Shown: piece after piece, positions 30,403 to 38,641 of the stretch | How the letters are laid out: every line of letters begins with the position of its first letter | Position numbering within the stretch: the first letter of the stretch is position 1 | NCBI RefSeq assembly: GCF_000153105.1 | Contig: NZ_CH672376.1 | Coordinates: forward strand, 3,056,977 to 3,120,976 | Source: Blastopirellula marina DSM 3645 | GTDB taxonomy: Bacteria > Planctomycetota > Planctomycetia > Pirellulales > Pirellulaceae | Length of the DNA: 64,000 nt | Reading direction: 5' to 3' | Translations under genes and position numbers: made by a program | The notes under the pieces: generated by a model | The model's database searches: none | What the model was told of the DNA's origin: nothing | What the model saw: the letters and a program-made list of their open reading frames with translations, nothing else

Positions 30403-31221
30403 ATGGATGTCAGTCAGATGAAAACCGTTGGTCCACGCATTCGCCAATTGGCGCTGGTCGCCGTGCTTGGGGGCATGGTTCTAACGGCGCCGGCGTTTGC
30501 GCAAGAGGGCGCTGATGCGCTGGCCGCCGCGGCTGAATCTCCCATTCCCACAAAAAACATGCTGCAAGCGGTCCGCGACGGCGGGTTGCTGATGTATCCG
30601 ATCGTATTGTGCTCGTTTCTGCTGCTGGTCTTCGTCTTCGAGCGTGCGATCAGCTTGCGAACGGGGCGCGTGATTCCGCGGCCGTTTGTCAAACGGTTTA
30701 TCGAGCAGGTTCGCGAAGGACAAATCGATCAGGATCAGGCGCTCGCGCTGTGTGAAGAAAATCGCAGTCCGGTGGCCGAGGTCTTTTCGGCCGCCGTCAA
30801 AAAATGGGGCCGTTCTTCGGTTGAAGTCGAGCAAGCGATTATCGACAGCGGTGAACGCGTCACCAACGTATTAAGACGCTACCTGCGACTGTTTAACGGC
30901 ATCTCGACGATCAGCCCGCTGTTGGGTTTGCTCGGCACGGTGCTCGGCATGATCAAAGCGTTTAATGCGATCGCAACGGCCGATGCGATGGGCCGGCCCG
31001 AGTTGTTGGCCGCCGGCATTAGTCAAGCGCTGCTGACGACGGCGGCCGGTTTGACCGTTGCGTTGCCGGCGTTGATCGCCTATCTCTTCTTTGTCGGTCG
31101 CGTTGATAAGTTGGTGATGGAGATCGATTCGCTTGGCCAGGAAGTGGTCAATGCGATCGCGTCGGATGGTTGGAAAGAGCGAAAGAGCGGCGCCAAAAAA
31201 GCGGCCCGTCGCGCCGCGTAA
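30403..31221 (+). CDS. ExbB/TolQ/MotA-family proton channel protein
   Basis: 272 residues. N-terminal signal-like segment (LALVAVLGGMVLTAPAFA) followed by three TM helices: GLLMYPIVLCSFLLLVFVFE about 65-85, then LFNGISTISPLLGLLGTVLG about 165-185 and SQALLTTAAGLTVALPALIA about 207-230. The conserved PLLGLLGTVLGMI and TTAAGLTVALPA motifs that line the ExbB/TolQ channel are intact. Together with the ExbD/TolR product it converts proton flow into movement of a partner reaching into the periplasm. The Lys/Arg-rich tail is cytoplasmic. Confidence 0.93.
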   Translation: MDVSQMKTVGPRIRQLALVAVLGGMVLTAPAFAQEGADALAAAAESPIPTKNMLQAVRDGGLLMYPIVLCSFLLLVFVFERAISLRTGRVIPRPFVKRFIEQVREGQIDQDQALALCEENRSPVAEVFSAAVKKWGRSSVEVEQAIIDSGERVTNVLRRYLRLFNGISTISPLLGLLGTVLGMIKAFNAIATADAMGRPELLAAGISQALLTTAAGLTVALPALIAYLFFVGRVDKLVMEIDSLGQEVVNAIASDGWKERKSGAKKAARRAA

Positions 31222-31263
31222 CCGCAGGGTGAACGGAATCGCCCCCATTTAGGAGCCAGGAAG

Positions 31264-31695
31264 GTGCCTCTCAAAACGCATATCGACGAGACGCCGACGC
31301 TCAACTTGACGCCGATGATCGACATTGTATTTCTGTTGATCATCTTCTTCATGGTCGGCACCAAATTCACTGAGCTCGAACGCAAGATCGGGCTCGAAGT
31401 TCCGGCGGTCAATGACGTCGGCGCGCTGACCGCGGCGCCTGAACGGAAAGTGGTCAACATCTATCGGGATGGCCGTATCATGCTCGATCGGCAAGAGCTG
31501 ACGGTCGAGCAATTGCAAGCGTCGCTGGTCGCGGCTCGCGGCGAGTATGAAGATCTGGGCGTGCTGGTTCGCGGCGACGCCGAGATCCCGTTTCAGAGCG
31601 TCGCGTCGGTGTTGAACGCTTGTCGCAGCGCAGGGATCAGCGAAATGGGCATCTCGGTTCGTTTGGCGCAACAAACCACCACAAGCACGAGATAG
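31264..31695 (+). CDS. ExbD/TolR-family biopolymer transport protein
   Basis: 143 residues with GTG start and a purine-rich GGAGCCAGGAAG upstream. One TM helix (about 18-36) opens with the invariant NLTPMIDIVFLLIIFFMV, whose Asp is the proton-carrying residue of ExbD/TolR. A small periplasmic alpha/beta domain follows (VVNIYRDGRIMLDRQELT, EDLGVLVRGDAEIPF). It is 42 bp after the ExbB gene and 2 bp before the next ATG, so all are one operon. Confidence 0.93.
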   Translation: MPLKTHIDETPTLNLTPMIDIVFLLIIFFMVGTKFTELERKIGLEVPAVNDVGALTAAPERKVVNIYRDGRIMLDRQELTVEQLQASLVAARGEYEDLGVLVRGDAEIPFQSVASVLNACRSAGISEMGISVRLAQQTTTSTR

Positions 31696-31697
31696 TC

Positions 31698-33839
31698 ATG
31701 GGCCTGCTGGCGGACGCCAATTCGAGCTTTCTCTCGTCCCACGTGATCTGGAATGTCATGTGGGCGGGGCTGGCCGTATTGACGATCTCGCTGCTGGTGT
31801 TAATGCAAACTCGCTGGGGCCAAGCCAAGCCGCTGTCGAAGTGCGTCGTCCTCTCGATCTTCGCCCATTTGCTGCTGATCGCGTACGCTCACATGACGCA
31901 GTTGTTTGCGCCTGGCCCGGCTCGTGCGCCGGCGCCGGTCAGCTTCAAGCTTTCCAATGTCGCGTTTGAAGAGAAGGCGGATCGACCAACGCAGCAGGCG
32001 CAACAAGCGAAGCCTTGGGAAGTCTCCCCGACGGCGTCGCTTCCCGCGCCGCAAGCTGCGCCCCTGGCTCGCCGTGAAGACCCCAACGCAGCGGTCAGCG
32101 ATCCCGCTCACGATTGGCCCAGCGAAGATGCTCCCCTCAGCCAAACGGTCACGCCGCCGCTCGACGCCGCGGAAGAGGCCGAACTGACCGAGCCCAATGC
32201 GGCGCCGATCGAACCGTCAATCGCACCGCGGGGATCGATGATCGCCGCCGCCGAGATCGCACCGCTGGCGGCGGCCGCTGCGGCCGAAACTGCAGCAGAG
32301 GTCGCCGATGCAATGGGCAACACGCCGATGGCGCCCACCTTGGCCCGCCGAGATTCGACCGGTCCGCCGGCCGCCGAAACGACGCCGCCGCTGATCGAGC
32401 CGACCGAAGATGATCGCCATATGGACGATCAAATTCATCAATTGGCCGAGATGGCCTCCACCGCCAAACCGGCCGACGCGATCCAAAGCGAGATCGATCA
32501 GCTGCGCGCCGCCGACAATCGGATCGATGGTCCAACTGCGACGTCCGCGCGTGCCGAGAATGGTACGCCCGCGCAGTTGGCGGCGGCCCGCGCCTCGGGC
32601 GATCAAAAGAAGCTGGCGCAACTCGATCAACTCGGCGTCCCGGCCCCGGCGACCAATCGCCGCACGTTGGCCGCGTCGCCGTTGCCGTTGGCGATGCAGG
32701 CGCGCGTCGCCGAAAATCAAAAAGACATCATCCAGGCCCAAGGAGGCGATCCGCGGATCGAAGCCGCTGTCGACGCGTCGCTGGTGTGGCTCGCCGCGAA
32801 TCAGGAAGACGACGGTCGCTGGGACGCGAGCCGGCATACCGCTGGCGACGAACAACGCGTTCTCGGTCACGATCGCTACGGCGCCGGCGCCGATGCCGAC
32901 ACCGCCGTCACCGGGCTCGCCGTTCTCGCTTTCATGGCGCGCGGTCATACGCATCTCGAAGGAAAACATCGCGCCCACGTCCAGCATGGGCTCGAATTTT
33001 TGATCTCGCAGCAGGCCGAAACCGGCTCGCTGGCCGGCGAGGCTCGCCTGTTCGCCCAGATGTATTGTCACGGCATTGCGATGTTGACCCTCAGCGAAGC
33101 GTACGCGATGACCCGCGACGATCGCATTCGGCCGGCGCTTGAAGCGGCGCTCAATTACTCGTTTCAATCGCAGCATCAAACTTCCGGCGGTTGGCGTTAT
33201 CAGCCGGGCGACCTGGGAGACATGAGCCAATTTGGTTGGCAGGTGCTCGCACTGCACAGCGCCCAACTGTCGGGGATCGAAACGCCAGAGCGAACGCGGG
33301 ACTTGATGACCCGATTTTTGCGGAGCGTCTCGTCCGGCGACAACAATGGTCTGGCCGGCTATCGCCCCGGCGAGCGGACGACCCCGGTCATGACCGCCGA
33401 AGCGCTTGTCTGCCGCATTTTTATGGATGCCGAAAATAGCCCGGCCACGGTCGAAGAAGCGGCCAACTATGTCGCTCGCTTTGAGCCGGGCCCCGGCAAA
33501 CCGAATCTCTATTTTTGGTACTACGGCACGATCGGCATGCACCAGCTGCAGGGAGAGCGCTGGCGATCGTGGAGCGGCTCGCTGCAGCGTCAGCTCCTTA
33601 ATAACCAACGCGGCGGCGGCATCGAAGCCGGCAGCTGGGACCCCGACACCGTCTGGGGGTGCTATGGCGGCCGCGTTTATTCGACCGCGATGGCGACCCT
33701 GTCGTTAGAGGTCTATTTTCGCTATCTTCCCATCTATTACGATCTGCAGAACCGCCCAGCTCCGGTCGCCCAGGCGCCGGCGAGGATCCCCAATAGTGTG
33801 CGAATCTCGTCAAAACCGGAAAATCTGGCCCCGCGCTAG
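31698..33839 (+). CDS. TonB-like membrane protein with C-terminal alpha-toroid domain
   Basis: 713 residues from ATG 31698, 2 bp after the exbD-like stop. Two TM helices lie at about 16-36 (VIWNVMWAGLAVLTISLLVL) and 49-68 (CVVLSIFAHLLLIAYAHM). A long Ala/Pro/Glu-rich linker (80-330) resembles the span of TonB/TolA. Residues about 335-700 form an (alpha/alpha)6 toroid of the prenyltransferase/squalene-cyclase type (VDASLVWLAANQEDDGRWDA, HRAHVQHGLEFLISQQAETG, ALNYSFQSQHQTSGGWRYQP, TVWGCYGGRVYSTAMATLSL). No DxDD cyclase motif is evident, so it is probably not a cyclase. Inference: it receives energy from ExbB/ExbD. Confidence 0.85.
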   Translation: MGLLADANSSFLSSHVIWNVMWAGLAVLTISLLVLMQTRWGQAKPLSKCVVLSIFAHLLLIAYAHMTQLFAPGPARAPAPVSFKLSNVAFEEKADRPTQQAQQAKPWEVSPTASLPAPQAAPLARREDPNAAVSDPAHDWPSEDAPLSQTVTPPLDAAEEAELTEPNAAPIEPSIAPRGSMIAAAEIAPLAAAAAAETAAEVADAMGNTPMAPTLARRDSTGPPAAETTPPLIEPTEDDRHMDDQIHQLAEMASTAKPADAIQSEIDQLRAADNRIDGPTATSARAENGTPAQLAAARASGDQKKLAQLDQLGVPAPATNRRTLAASPLPLAMQARVAENQKDIIQAQGGDPRIEAAVDASLVWLAANQEDDGRWDASRHTAGDEQRVLGHDRYGAGADADTAVTGLAVLAFMARGHTHLEGKHRAHVQHGLEFLISQQAETGSLAGEARLFAQMYCHGIAMLTLSEAYAMTRDDRIRPALEAALNYSFQSQHQTSGGWRYQPGDLGDMSQFGWQVLALHSAQLSGIETPERTRDLMTRFLRSVSSGDNNGLAGYRPGERTTPVMTAEALVCRIFMDAENSPATVEEAANYVARFEPGPGKPNLYFWYYGTIGMHQLQGERWRSWSGSLQRQLLNNQRGGGIEAGSWDPDTVWGCYGGRVYSTAMATLSLEVYFRYLPIYYDLQNRPAPVAQAPARIPNSVRISSKPENLAPR

Positions 33840-34084
33840 GATTCCCGCAGTCGACAACTAGCGATTGCTCCCTTTACAGCTGGGGACGCCTGAGTAAAAT
33901 TGAGCGATGGATGTGGCAAGTCGCCGCACCCTTCGCGCATTTGGTTTGCGCAAAGGACCGCACGAGTATTGGTTCTGGTCAGGTCCCACAGGATGCGTCA
34001 TTCGCATTCGGGGGCGCCGACCCGCTTTCGCCTACTTGGTTGCGTGTTCTATCTCCGTCTTTCGTTTGACAACGAGGTAAGAAC

Positions 34085-34267
34085 ATGGGTTTAGGCTGGC
34101 AAGAATTGCTGATCGTGTTGTTCATCGTTCTTCTGCTGTTTGGATCTACCAAACTTCCCCAATTGATGCGCAGCCTGGGACAAGGCGTCGGCGAATTCAA
34201 AACGGGTATGAAGGAACCGCCGGTTCATGATGACGAGCATGACGAAGAAGAAACGAAACAGGCCTAA
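34085..34267 (+). CDS. tatA: Sec-independent translocase protein TatA
   Basis: 60 residues: the TatA/E fold with a short N-terminus, one TM helix (ELLIVLFIVLLLFGSTKLPQ), the FG hinge, an amphipathic helix (LMRSLGQGVGEFKTGMKE) and an acidic tail. Forms the pore of the twin-arginine export system. No tatC is in the window. 56 bp upstream of a second TatA/B gene. Confidence 0.9.
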   Translation: MGLGWQELLIVLFIVLLLFGSTKLPQLMRSLGQGVGEFKTGMKEPPVHDDEHDEEETKQA

Positions 34268-34323
34268 ACCGCCCGGCTCGTAGCTTATTTCTCACTTCAC
34301 GTCGCGAACAAAGGTCCCGTCGT

Positions 34324-34674
34324 ATGATGACTGTACCCATTTCCGTGCCGGTGATCTTCGGATTTCTAGGCGGCCTGGGGATGCAAGAGATGATGATTGT
34401 CGCCGTTTTGGCGGTGCTGCTGTTCGGCAAAAACTTGCCGGGAGTCGCCCGTTCACTGGGGCGCAGTTACTCTGATTTCAAAAAAGGGCTCAGCGATATC
34501 CAGTCTGAGTTCCATAGCGCCACCAAGGAAGTCGAAGACACCGTCAACGACCGAGGCTTCTCGTCAAAATCGTCGAGTTCCTCCAGTTACGATGACTATG
34601 ACGACTACGCCGAAGCGACCGCCCCCAAGTTCGAGCCCCCTCCGGCCGAGCCGCATAAGTCCGAAAACGGCTAA
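34324..34674 (+). CDS. TatA/TatB-family translocase protein
   Basis: 116 residues. TM helix MMIVAVLAVLLFGKNLPG with the FG-x-x-LP hinge, amphipathic helix VARSLGRSYSDFKKGLSDIQ, then an acidic Ser/Pro-rich tail. The frame opens 19 residues earlier (MMTVPISVPVIFGFLGG) than a typical TatA start; ATG at about 34381 (MQEMM) is an alternative. The longer amphipathic part hints at a TatB-like role next to tatA, but A and B cannot be separated by eye. Confidence 0.85.
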   Translation: MMTVPISVPVIFGFLGGLGMQEMMIVAVLAVLLFGKNLPGVARSLGRSYSDFKKGLSDIQSEFHSATKEVEDTVNDRGFSSKSSSSSSYDDYDDYAEATAPKFEPPPAEPHKSENG

Positions 34675-34764
34675 CTGCCGTCGCTTCCCCACGTTCCACC
34701 AATTTTGTCCCCCGCTCGATCGCAATATCCGCTAGTCGTGCCGGGACAAAACCGATAAACTGAC

Positions 34765-34815
34765 GAGCCTGGCAGAGAGAATTTCGCCCGCGCGAACTTT
34801 CTCCCTCCCAGGCTC
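34765..34815. terminator. Long hairpin downstream of the tat genes
   Basis: GAGCCTGG and CCAGGCTC pair at the base, with an inner AGAGAGAA/TTTCTCCCT and CGC/GCG stem. No T-run follows, so it is either a terminator of the tat pair or a structured RNA. Two further small hairpins follow before the tRNA. Confidence 0.45.
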
Positions 34816-34823
34816 CTCTCCTA

Positions 34824-34844
34824 AAATGCCTATCGCAGGCATTT
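34824..34844. other. Small perfect hairpin, second of three upstream of tRNA-Val
   Basis: AAATGCC and GGCATTT pair perfectly around a 7-nt loop. It lies between the long hairpin at 34765-34815 and the tRNA-proximal hairpin at 34862-34879. Confidence 0.4.
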
Positions 34845-34861
34845 GCAGAGAGAACCCGTAA

Positions 34862-34879
34862 GCTGGGTCCTAACCCAGC
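34862..34879. other. Small perfect hairpin just before tRNA-Val
   Basis: GCTGGGT and ACCCAGC pair perfectly around a 4-nt loop (CCTA), ending 8 nt before the tRNA. Might affect 5' processing of the tRNA precursor; function unproven. Confidence 0.4.
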
Positions 34880-34887
34880 AAACACCC

Positions 34888-34961
34888 GGGCGATTAGCTC
34901 AGCTGGTTAGAGCGCCGTCTTCACACGGCGGAGGTCGTTGGTTCGAGTCCAATATCGCCCA
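34888..34961 (+). tRNA. tRNA-Val (anticodon CAC)
   Basis: Full cloverleaf by eye: acceptor GGGCGAT/ATCGCCC with discriminator A, D-arm GCTC...GAGC, anticodon stem CCGTC/GGCGG around loop TTCACAC (anticodon CAC), variable AGGTC, T-arm GTTGG-TTCGAGT-CCAAT. CCA is not encoded. Confidence 0.96.
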
Positions 34962-34969
34962 CTCCAATC

Positions 34970-35004
34970 AAGGCGTCTTACTGACAAAGTAAGGCGCCTT
35001 TTTT
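34970..35004 (+). terminator. Rho-independent terminator of tRNA-Val
   Basis: A 12-bp stem (AAGGCGTCTTAC with GTAAGGCGCCTT, one G-T) around a 7-nt loop, followed by TTTT, 8 nt after the tRNA. Confidence 0.85.
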
Positions 35005-35032
35005 GATGGAATTGCCTGAGATTTTCCCTGTT

Positions 35033-36007
35033 CTACGCCTCCTCGATCAACTGACGTCGCTCATTTTCGAGTCGCTTGAGGTCTTGCTCGGTTTGCGTGT
35101 GTCGATGACGGCATTTGTTTAGCGCCGAAGTCACATTTTGGATGGCCGCATCACAGGCTGCCGCCGCGGTTTGAATTTTTGATTGTACGATCCAGTCAGC
35201 GATCAATCCGTCGAAAAAGTAATCGGCAAATGTCGAGAATCCCCCAATCTCATCCAGGGAAACATGGAGTCGCTGATCGGCGTCAGCGAGTTCCTTTTGG
35301 AATCGACGCAAGTCTCGTTGGGCGGTTTCCGCCTCCCTTTTGGCCGAGTCGATTCTGGTATGTTTGGCCCAAGTGGTCATTGTCCCACCGCCAAGCATGT
35401 CCCAAGTTCCCCAGTTCTCGGCGGCCTGAAGTTCCGAGCGGACCTGCTCTAGCGATCGCAGCGCCGTGTTGCCCGCGCTGATCGCCTCTTTCAGTTCTTT
35501 GCGGTCGGCTTCGAGATCGGCCAATTGGTCGGTTCGATTCAGGATTGCAGCAGCATTTGGGGCGCCGGACTGCGTGAGGAGTCGCCGTTTCTCTTCCATC
35601 AGTTGGTTGTAGTCATTCTCGGTATCCCCGTGGCCAGCGTACTCTTCGTACAGGCGCGCGACCTCCCGCTGGGCGTCACCAACTGCTTGGGTGCATTCTT
35701 CGTACTTGAGCCTGGCGGCGAGATATTCTTGCCGCTCCTTTTCGAGTCGCTCTGCTTTGACGCCGAGTATGGAGTGAAACAATCCCGTTAGGCTGAAGCC
35801 TTCCAACTGGTCCACGTCCCCTTTTTCTTGGGCGAGAGTGCGATCCATCCGACTGCGATCGTGCTGTAATTGTTCGAGTTGAACCTGCGCCGCGCCTAGC
35901 ATCGCGTCTAGCTTCTGTTTTCGGCGAAGTTTCGCCTTCGCGCTCGTCAGACGTTCACGAATGTCGTTTGGCACGTGCGGCCCCTTTTTCTTCGTTTTTT
36001 CAAGCAT
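35033..36007 (-). CDS. Coiled-coil protein with conserved WGTWDMLGGG motif
   Basis: 324 residues, no signal peptide. Residues 10-130 and 255-320 are long coiled-coil helices rich in E, K, R and L. Between them (about 200-230) is the short block NWGTWDMLGGGTMTTWAKH, which I recall from uncharacterised coiled-coil proteins, and which looks like a folded or membrane-touching hinge. Near 70 is a GFSLTGLFHSILG segment that is also glycine/hydrophobic. No enzyme motif is seen. It lies convergent to the tRNA terminator; upstream are inverted copies of the poly-A/GGTCCGGTCC repeat. Confidence 0.65.
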   Translation of the reverse strand: MLEKTKKKGPHVPNDIRERLTSAKAKLRRKQKLDAMLGAAQVQLEQLQHDRSRMDRTLAQEKGDVDQLEGFSLTGLFHSILGVKAERLEKERQEYLAARLKYEECTQAVGDAQREVARLYEEYAGHGDTENDYNQLMEEKRRLLTQSGAPNAAAILNRTDQLADLEADRKELKEAISAGNTALRSLEQVRSELQAAENWGTWDMLGGGTMTTWAKHTRIDSAKREAETAQRDLRRFQKELADADQRLHVSLDEIGGFSTFADYFFDGLIADWIVQSKIQTAAAACDAAIQNVTSALNKCRHRHTQTEQDLKRLENERRQLIEEA

Positions 36008-36473
36008 CGTTCACAGCTAAGTGTGGTTCGGCGGAAAAGGATAATTCTTTGGCGACCGGACCGGACCGCTTTCATTTTTTTGAGATCTCCCAGCTTACCC
36101 GAATGATAATCTGCGTGGTTTGCGGTCGACTTCAGCCGGTTGGATCGCATGGGACCGGACCACGTCGCATTTTTTTTAGGTGGCGCCCCAGCCCAGGACT
36201 GGTGGACCAGGCCCCTTCTTTTTTTGCCGTCAAAACCCTCGACTTGGCTGTGTGTTAGCTTGGGTGGTTTGTCGTTTCGATTGGTTCCTCGGAGAGGCTC
36301 GTCCTTGGCCGAACATCGATTTCCAACAGGCGCAGTATGGCCATTCGACAATCGACCTTAGGTGCGTGCGTTTTGTCGAGAGGCAATTTTGGGAAAGCGG
36401 GAAGCGGAATGCGGCTGTTCACTTGTTAAAATAATTCTGATCTAACGACGATGCACTGAACGGTGGGTGAAGC
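36008..36473. other. Divergent spacer with inverted repeat copies
   Basis: Spacer between the coiled-coil gene (minus) and the ACP-FGE gene (plus). No gene is recognised. It contains three minus-strand copies of the poly-A/GGTCCGGTCC repeat and presumably both promoters. Confidence 0.5.
36056..36225 (-). repeat. Inverted copies of the poly-A/GGTCCGGTCC repeat
   Basis: On the minus strand: A7 then GCGGTCCGGTCC at 36056-36082; A8 then a GTGGTCCGGTCC version at 36152-36178; a degenerate A7 with GGGGCCTGGTCC at 36204-36225. They match the cluster at 22844-23287 in core order and spacing but lack the GTGA/TCAC extension. Confidence 0.7.
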
Positions 36474-37748
36474 ATGTCGAACGGCGGTTGGCTTGACTTG
36501 AATTTGGTGGTTGAGCGCGTCGCGGATGTAGCGTCTCGGCAGCTTTGCATTCCGCGTGACGAAATTGACTCCACAAGTCGTCTGGTTGAAGACTTGCAAT
36601 GCGATAGTCTCGATTTAGTGGAATTGCTGATCGAATTGGAGGAGGAATTCCTGGTCACGATTCCGGATCGGCCCGAAAGTCCGGTTGGCAAGTCGATCTT
36701 TACGCGGCGGCCTTTTCGGATTTGCGATCTTGCCGAGTTGGTTTACTTGCAGCAAGGGACCGGCATGCCTGTTCGCCGTGGTTGGCGGCGGCAAATCATC
36801 GCCGACGAGACCAACGCAACGCCGTTCACTCAGCTCAGCGGGCGTTGTCGGGAGGATCTCTGCTCACCAAAAGTACCCCGCTTCGAGCCGCTTGGCTGCG
36901 TGCAGGGTATCCAGCAATACCGCCGCCGCAGCGATGGGATGCGTTGTGCCTGGATTCCGGCGGCGGAATTTACGATGGGCAGCGATGCCCTCGATGCGCA
37001 AACCGATGAACAACCGGTTCGTCAAGTTGCGTTGGATGCGTACCTGATCGATGCTGAGCCGGTGTCGACCACCGCGTATTGCCGGTTCTTGAATTCGGTC
37101 GTCGCGACTCCGGCAAACTTAGGCGATTGGTTTTTACTCGACCCGGCCGATGACCGCATCGCGCAGATGCCGATCCTGCAACGCGAAGTGGGTTGGAGCC
37201 CGGTCGCCGGAGCCGAGACCATGCCGATGGTGCTGGTCTCTTGGTATGGCGCCAACGCCTATTCCCTCTGGGCGAACGGATTCTCATTCGCCGATTATCG
37301 ATCGGAAGCCGGCTTTTTGCCTTCCGAAGCGCAATGGGAACATGCCGCCACCGGCGCCTATGCGACCGAAGATCCACCATCGCTCGACGCGTCGCTGGTC
37401 TATGGTCAGCACCACCGCGGCGCCGTGTATCACGCCGCCAACATGCCGATGGCTCCGGTCCACCTGTCGGCAGGAGTGTCAAAATTTGGCCTGCACCACA
37501 TGGCCGGAAATGTTTGGCAATGGTGCCGCGATTGGTACGCCGAAGACTTTTATGCGCGGGCAGAATCAGGCGCCGTGAATCCGGTCAACATGGTGGAGTC
37601 TGGCGTCCGCAGCGAACGAGGCGGAAGTTGGGTTGGCCCGCTCGATTTGTGTCGGACCTCGTATCGCCGCGGCCGTTCACCGGACGCGCGCGGGCGTTGT
37701 TTGGGATTTCGGTGCGTCAGCCCGGTTGCGCATCTTGCTTTGCATTAG
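36474..37748 (+). CDS. Acyl-carrier-like domain fused to an FGE-sulfatase (SUMF1-type) domain
   Basis: 424 residues. Residues 8-95 look like an acyl carrier protein: a first helix, then DSTSRLVEDLQCDSLDLVEL with the DSL phosphopantetheine Ser at about residue 44. Residues about 150-418 are an FGE/SUMF1-fold domain (IPAAEFTMGSDALDAQTDEQ, VDAYLIDAEPVSTTAYCRFL-like block, LPSEAQWEHAATGAY, GNVWQWCRDWYAEDF, SERGGSWVGPLDLCRTSYRR, CLGFRCV). In canonical FGE the strand after GGSW has two Cys; here the first position is Gly and only the second (DLCR) remains, so sulfatase activation is unlikely. The fusion may modify or recruit a carrier-bound substrate. Confidence 0.85.
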   Translation: MSNGGWLDLNLVVERVADVASRQLCIPRDEIDSTSRLVEDLQCDSLDLVELLIELEEEFLVTIPDRPESPVGKSIFTRRPFRICDLAELVYLQQGTGMPVRRGWRRQIIADETNATPFTQLSGRCREDLCSPKVPRFEPLGCVQGIQQYRRRSDGMRCAWIPAAEFTMGSDALDAQTDEQPVRQVALDAYLIDAEPVSTTAYCRFLNSVVATPANLGDWFLLDPADDRIAQMPILQREVGWSPVAGAETMPMVLVSWYGANAYSLWANGFSFADYRSEAGFLPSEAQWEHAATGAYATEDPPSLDASLVYGQHHRGAVYHAANMPMAPVHLSAGVSKFGLHHMAGNVWQWCRDWYAEDFYARAESGAVNPVNMVESGVRSERGGSWVGPLDLCRTSYRRGRSPDARGRCLGFRCVSPVAHLALH

Positions 37749-37765
37749 GTTGCGATTTTCGCTTG

Positions 37766-38437
37766 TTACGCACGTACCCACGGCATAAACGCGCGCAAAA
37801 ACTTCGCGCACTTCGGCGTTTGATCGGCGCCTGTTTTGTCGAGCGTGAACGTTTGGCCGATCACCACGTCCATCCAGTGCCAAGCGGTCGCCGTCCCATT
37901 TAGATTTCGCAGCGCGGCCATCAGTTCGTTGAGCGTCCCGCTTCGAGCGACTTCGATCAAGATGCCGTCGGATGCTTCGTACGCCGCCGGCTTCAACCGA
38001 GATCCATCGACATTCAGCACCACCGCGGCAGGCGATTGCCCGGGGATCGTCGCGGCGACATAGATCTGCAGATCCTTGTCAGTCGCTTCGCGGGCATCGG
38101 CGATCATTTCTTCCAGTTCGCTGCCGGTGAACGTCAAAAAGCTGTGCCAATACCAGCTGCTGTCCATGACGTTGCTGGCCTGCCAACTGCCGGGGTGCAG
38201 CAGACCCTTTTCGACATTCCAACCGCAGAACAGCTCGCCCGATTTAACCAGCACGTCGATCTGGGTCAGCATCAGTTTGCCATGCTGAAAAGCCGCTTTG
38301 GCGCCGGTCGGCGCTAACCACCAATGGGTCGAATCGGCGACGCGAAACCGATTGTAAGGCAACACATGCAGCCGCGGAAAATAGTGCTGCTTCAACTGCT
38401 TGGCGACTTCATGGGGCGAAGCGAAAGGGAGATTCAT
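37766..38437 (-). CDS. Conserved-looking hypothetical protein
   Basis: 223 residues, cytosolic. N-terminal LHVLPYNRFRVADSTHWWLA, a middle FCGWNVEKGLLHPGSWQASN and aromatic pair SSWYWHSFLTF, and a basic C-terminus. Strand-rich composition with many W and H residues suggests a compact single domain. I recognise no family. It converges on the ACP-FGE gene, ending 17 bp from its stop. Confidence 0.6.
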   Translation of the reverse strand: MNLPFASPHEVAKQLKQHYFPRLHVLPYNRFRVADSTHWWLAPTGAKAAFQHGKLMLTQIDVLVKSGELFCGWNVEKGLLHPGSWQASNVMDSSWYWHSFLTFTGSELEEMIADAREATDKDLQIYVAATIPGQSPAAVVLNVDGSRLKPAAYEASDGILIEVARSGTLNELMAALRNLNGTATAWHWMDVVIGQTFTLDKTGADQTPKCAKFLRAFMPWVRA

Positions 38438-38641
38438 GCAGCGACCTGAGAGACGAATGATTGGTTGTCGACGAGTGTAGCCCGAAAAGTAAAGTGCGTC
38501 GAGATGCAGCCGGCTCTGCTAGTCAATCCGGAAGAGAACATGCGTGGCGACGCGATCGCGATGTGGGGGGGCGTCACCACGTCCGTCAATTGGCCCACGA
38601 ACGGACACTTTCTTGGCGGTTCGACCGCACGCTTCTGGCGC

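Noticed and set aside
32217-33608. A 463-residue minus-strand frame
   Set aside because: Antisense to the toroid protein gene, whose plus frame has clear repeats and TM segments.
31698-33839. Annotation as squalene-hopene cyclase
   Set aside because: The toroid repeats are present but no DxDD motif was seen, and the protein has a TonB-like N-terminus.
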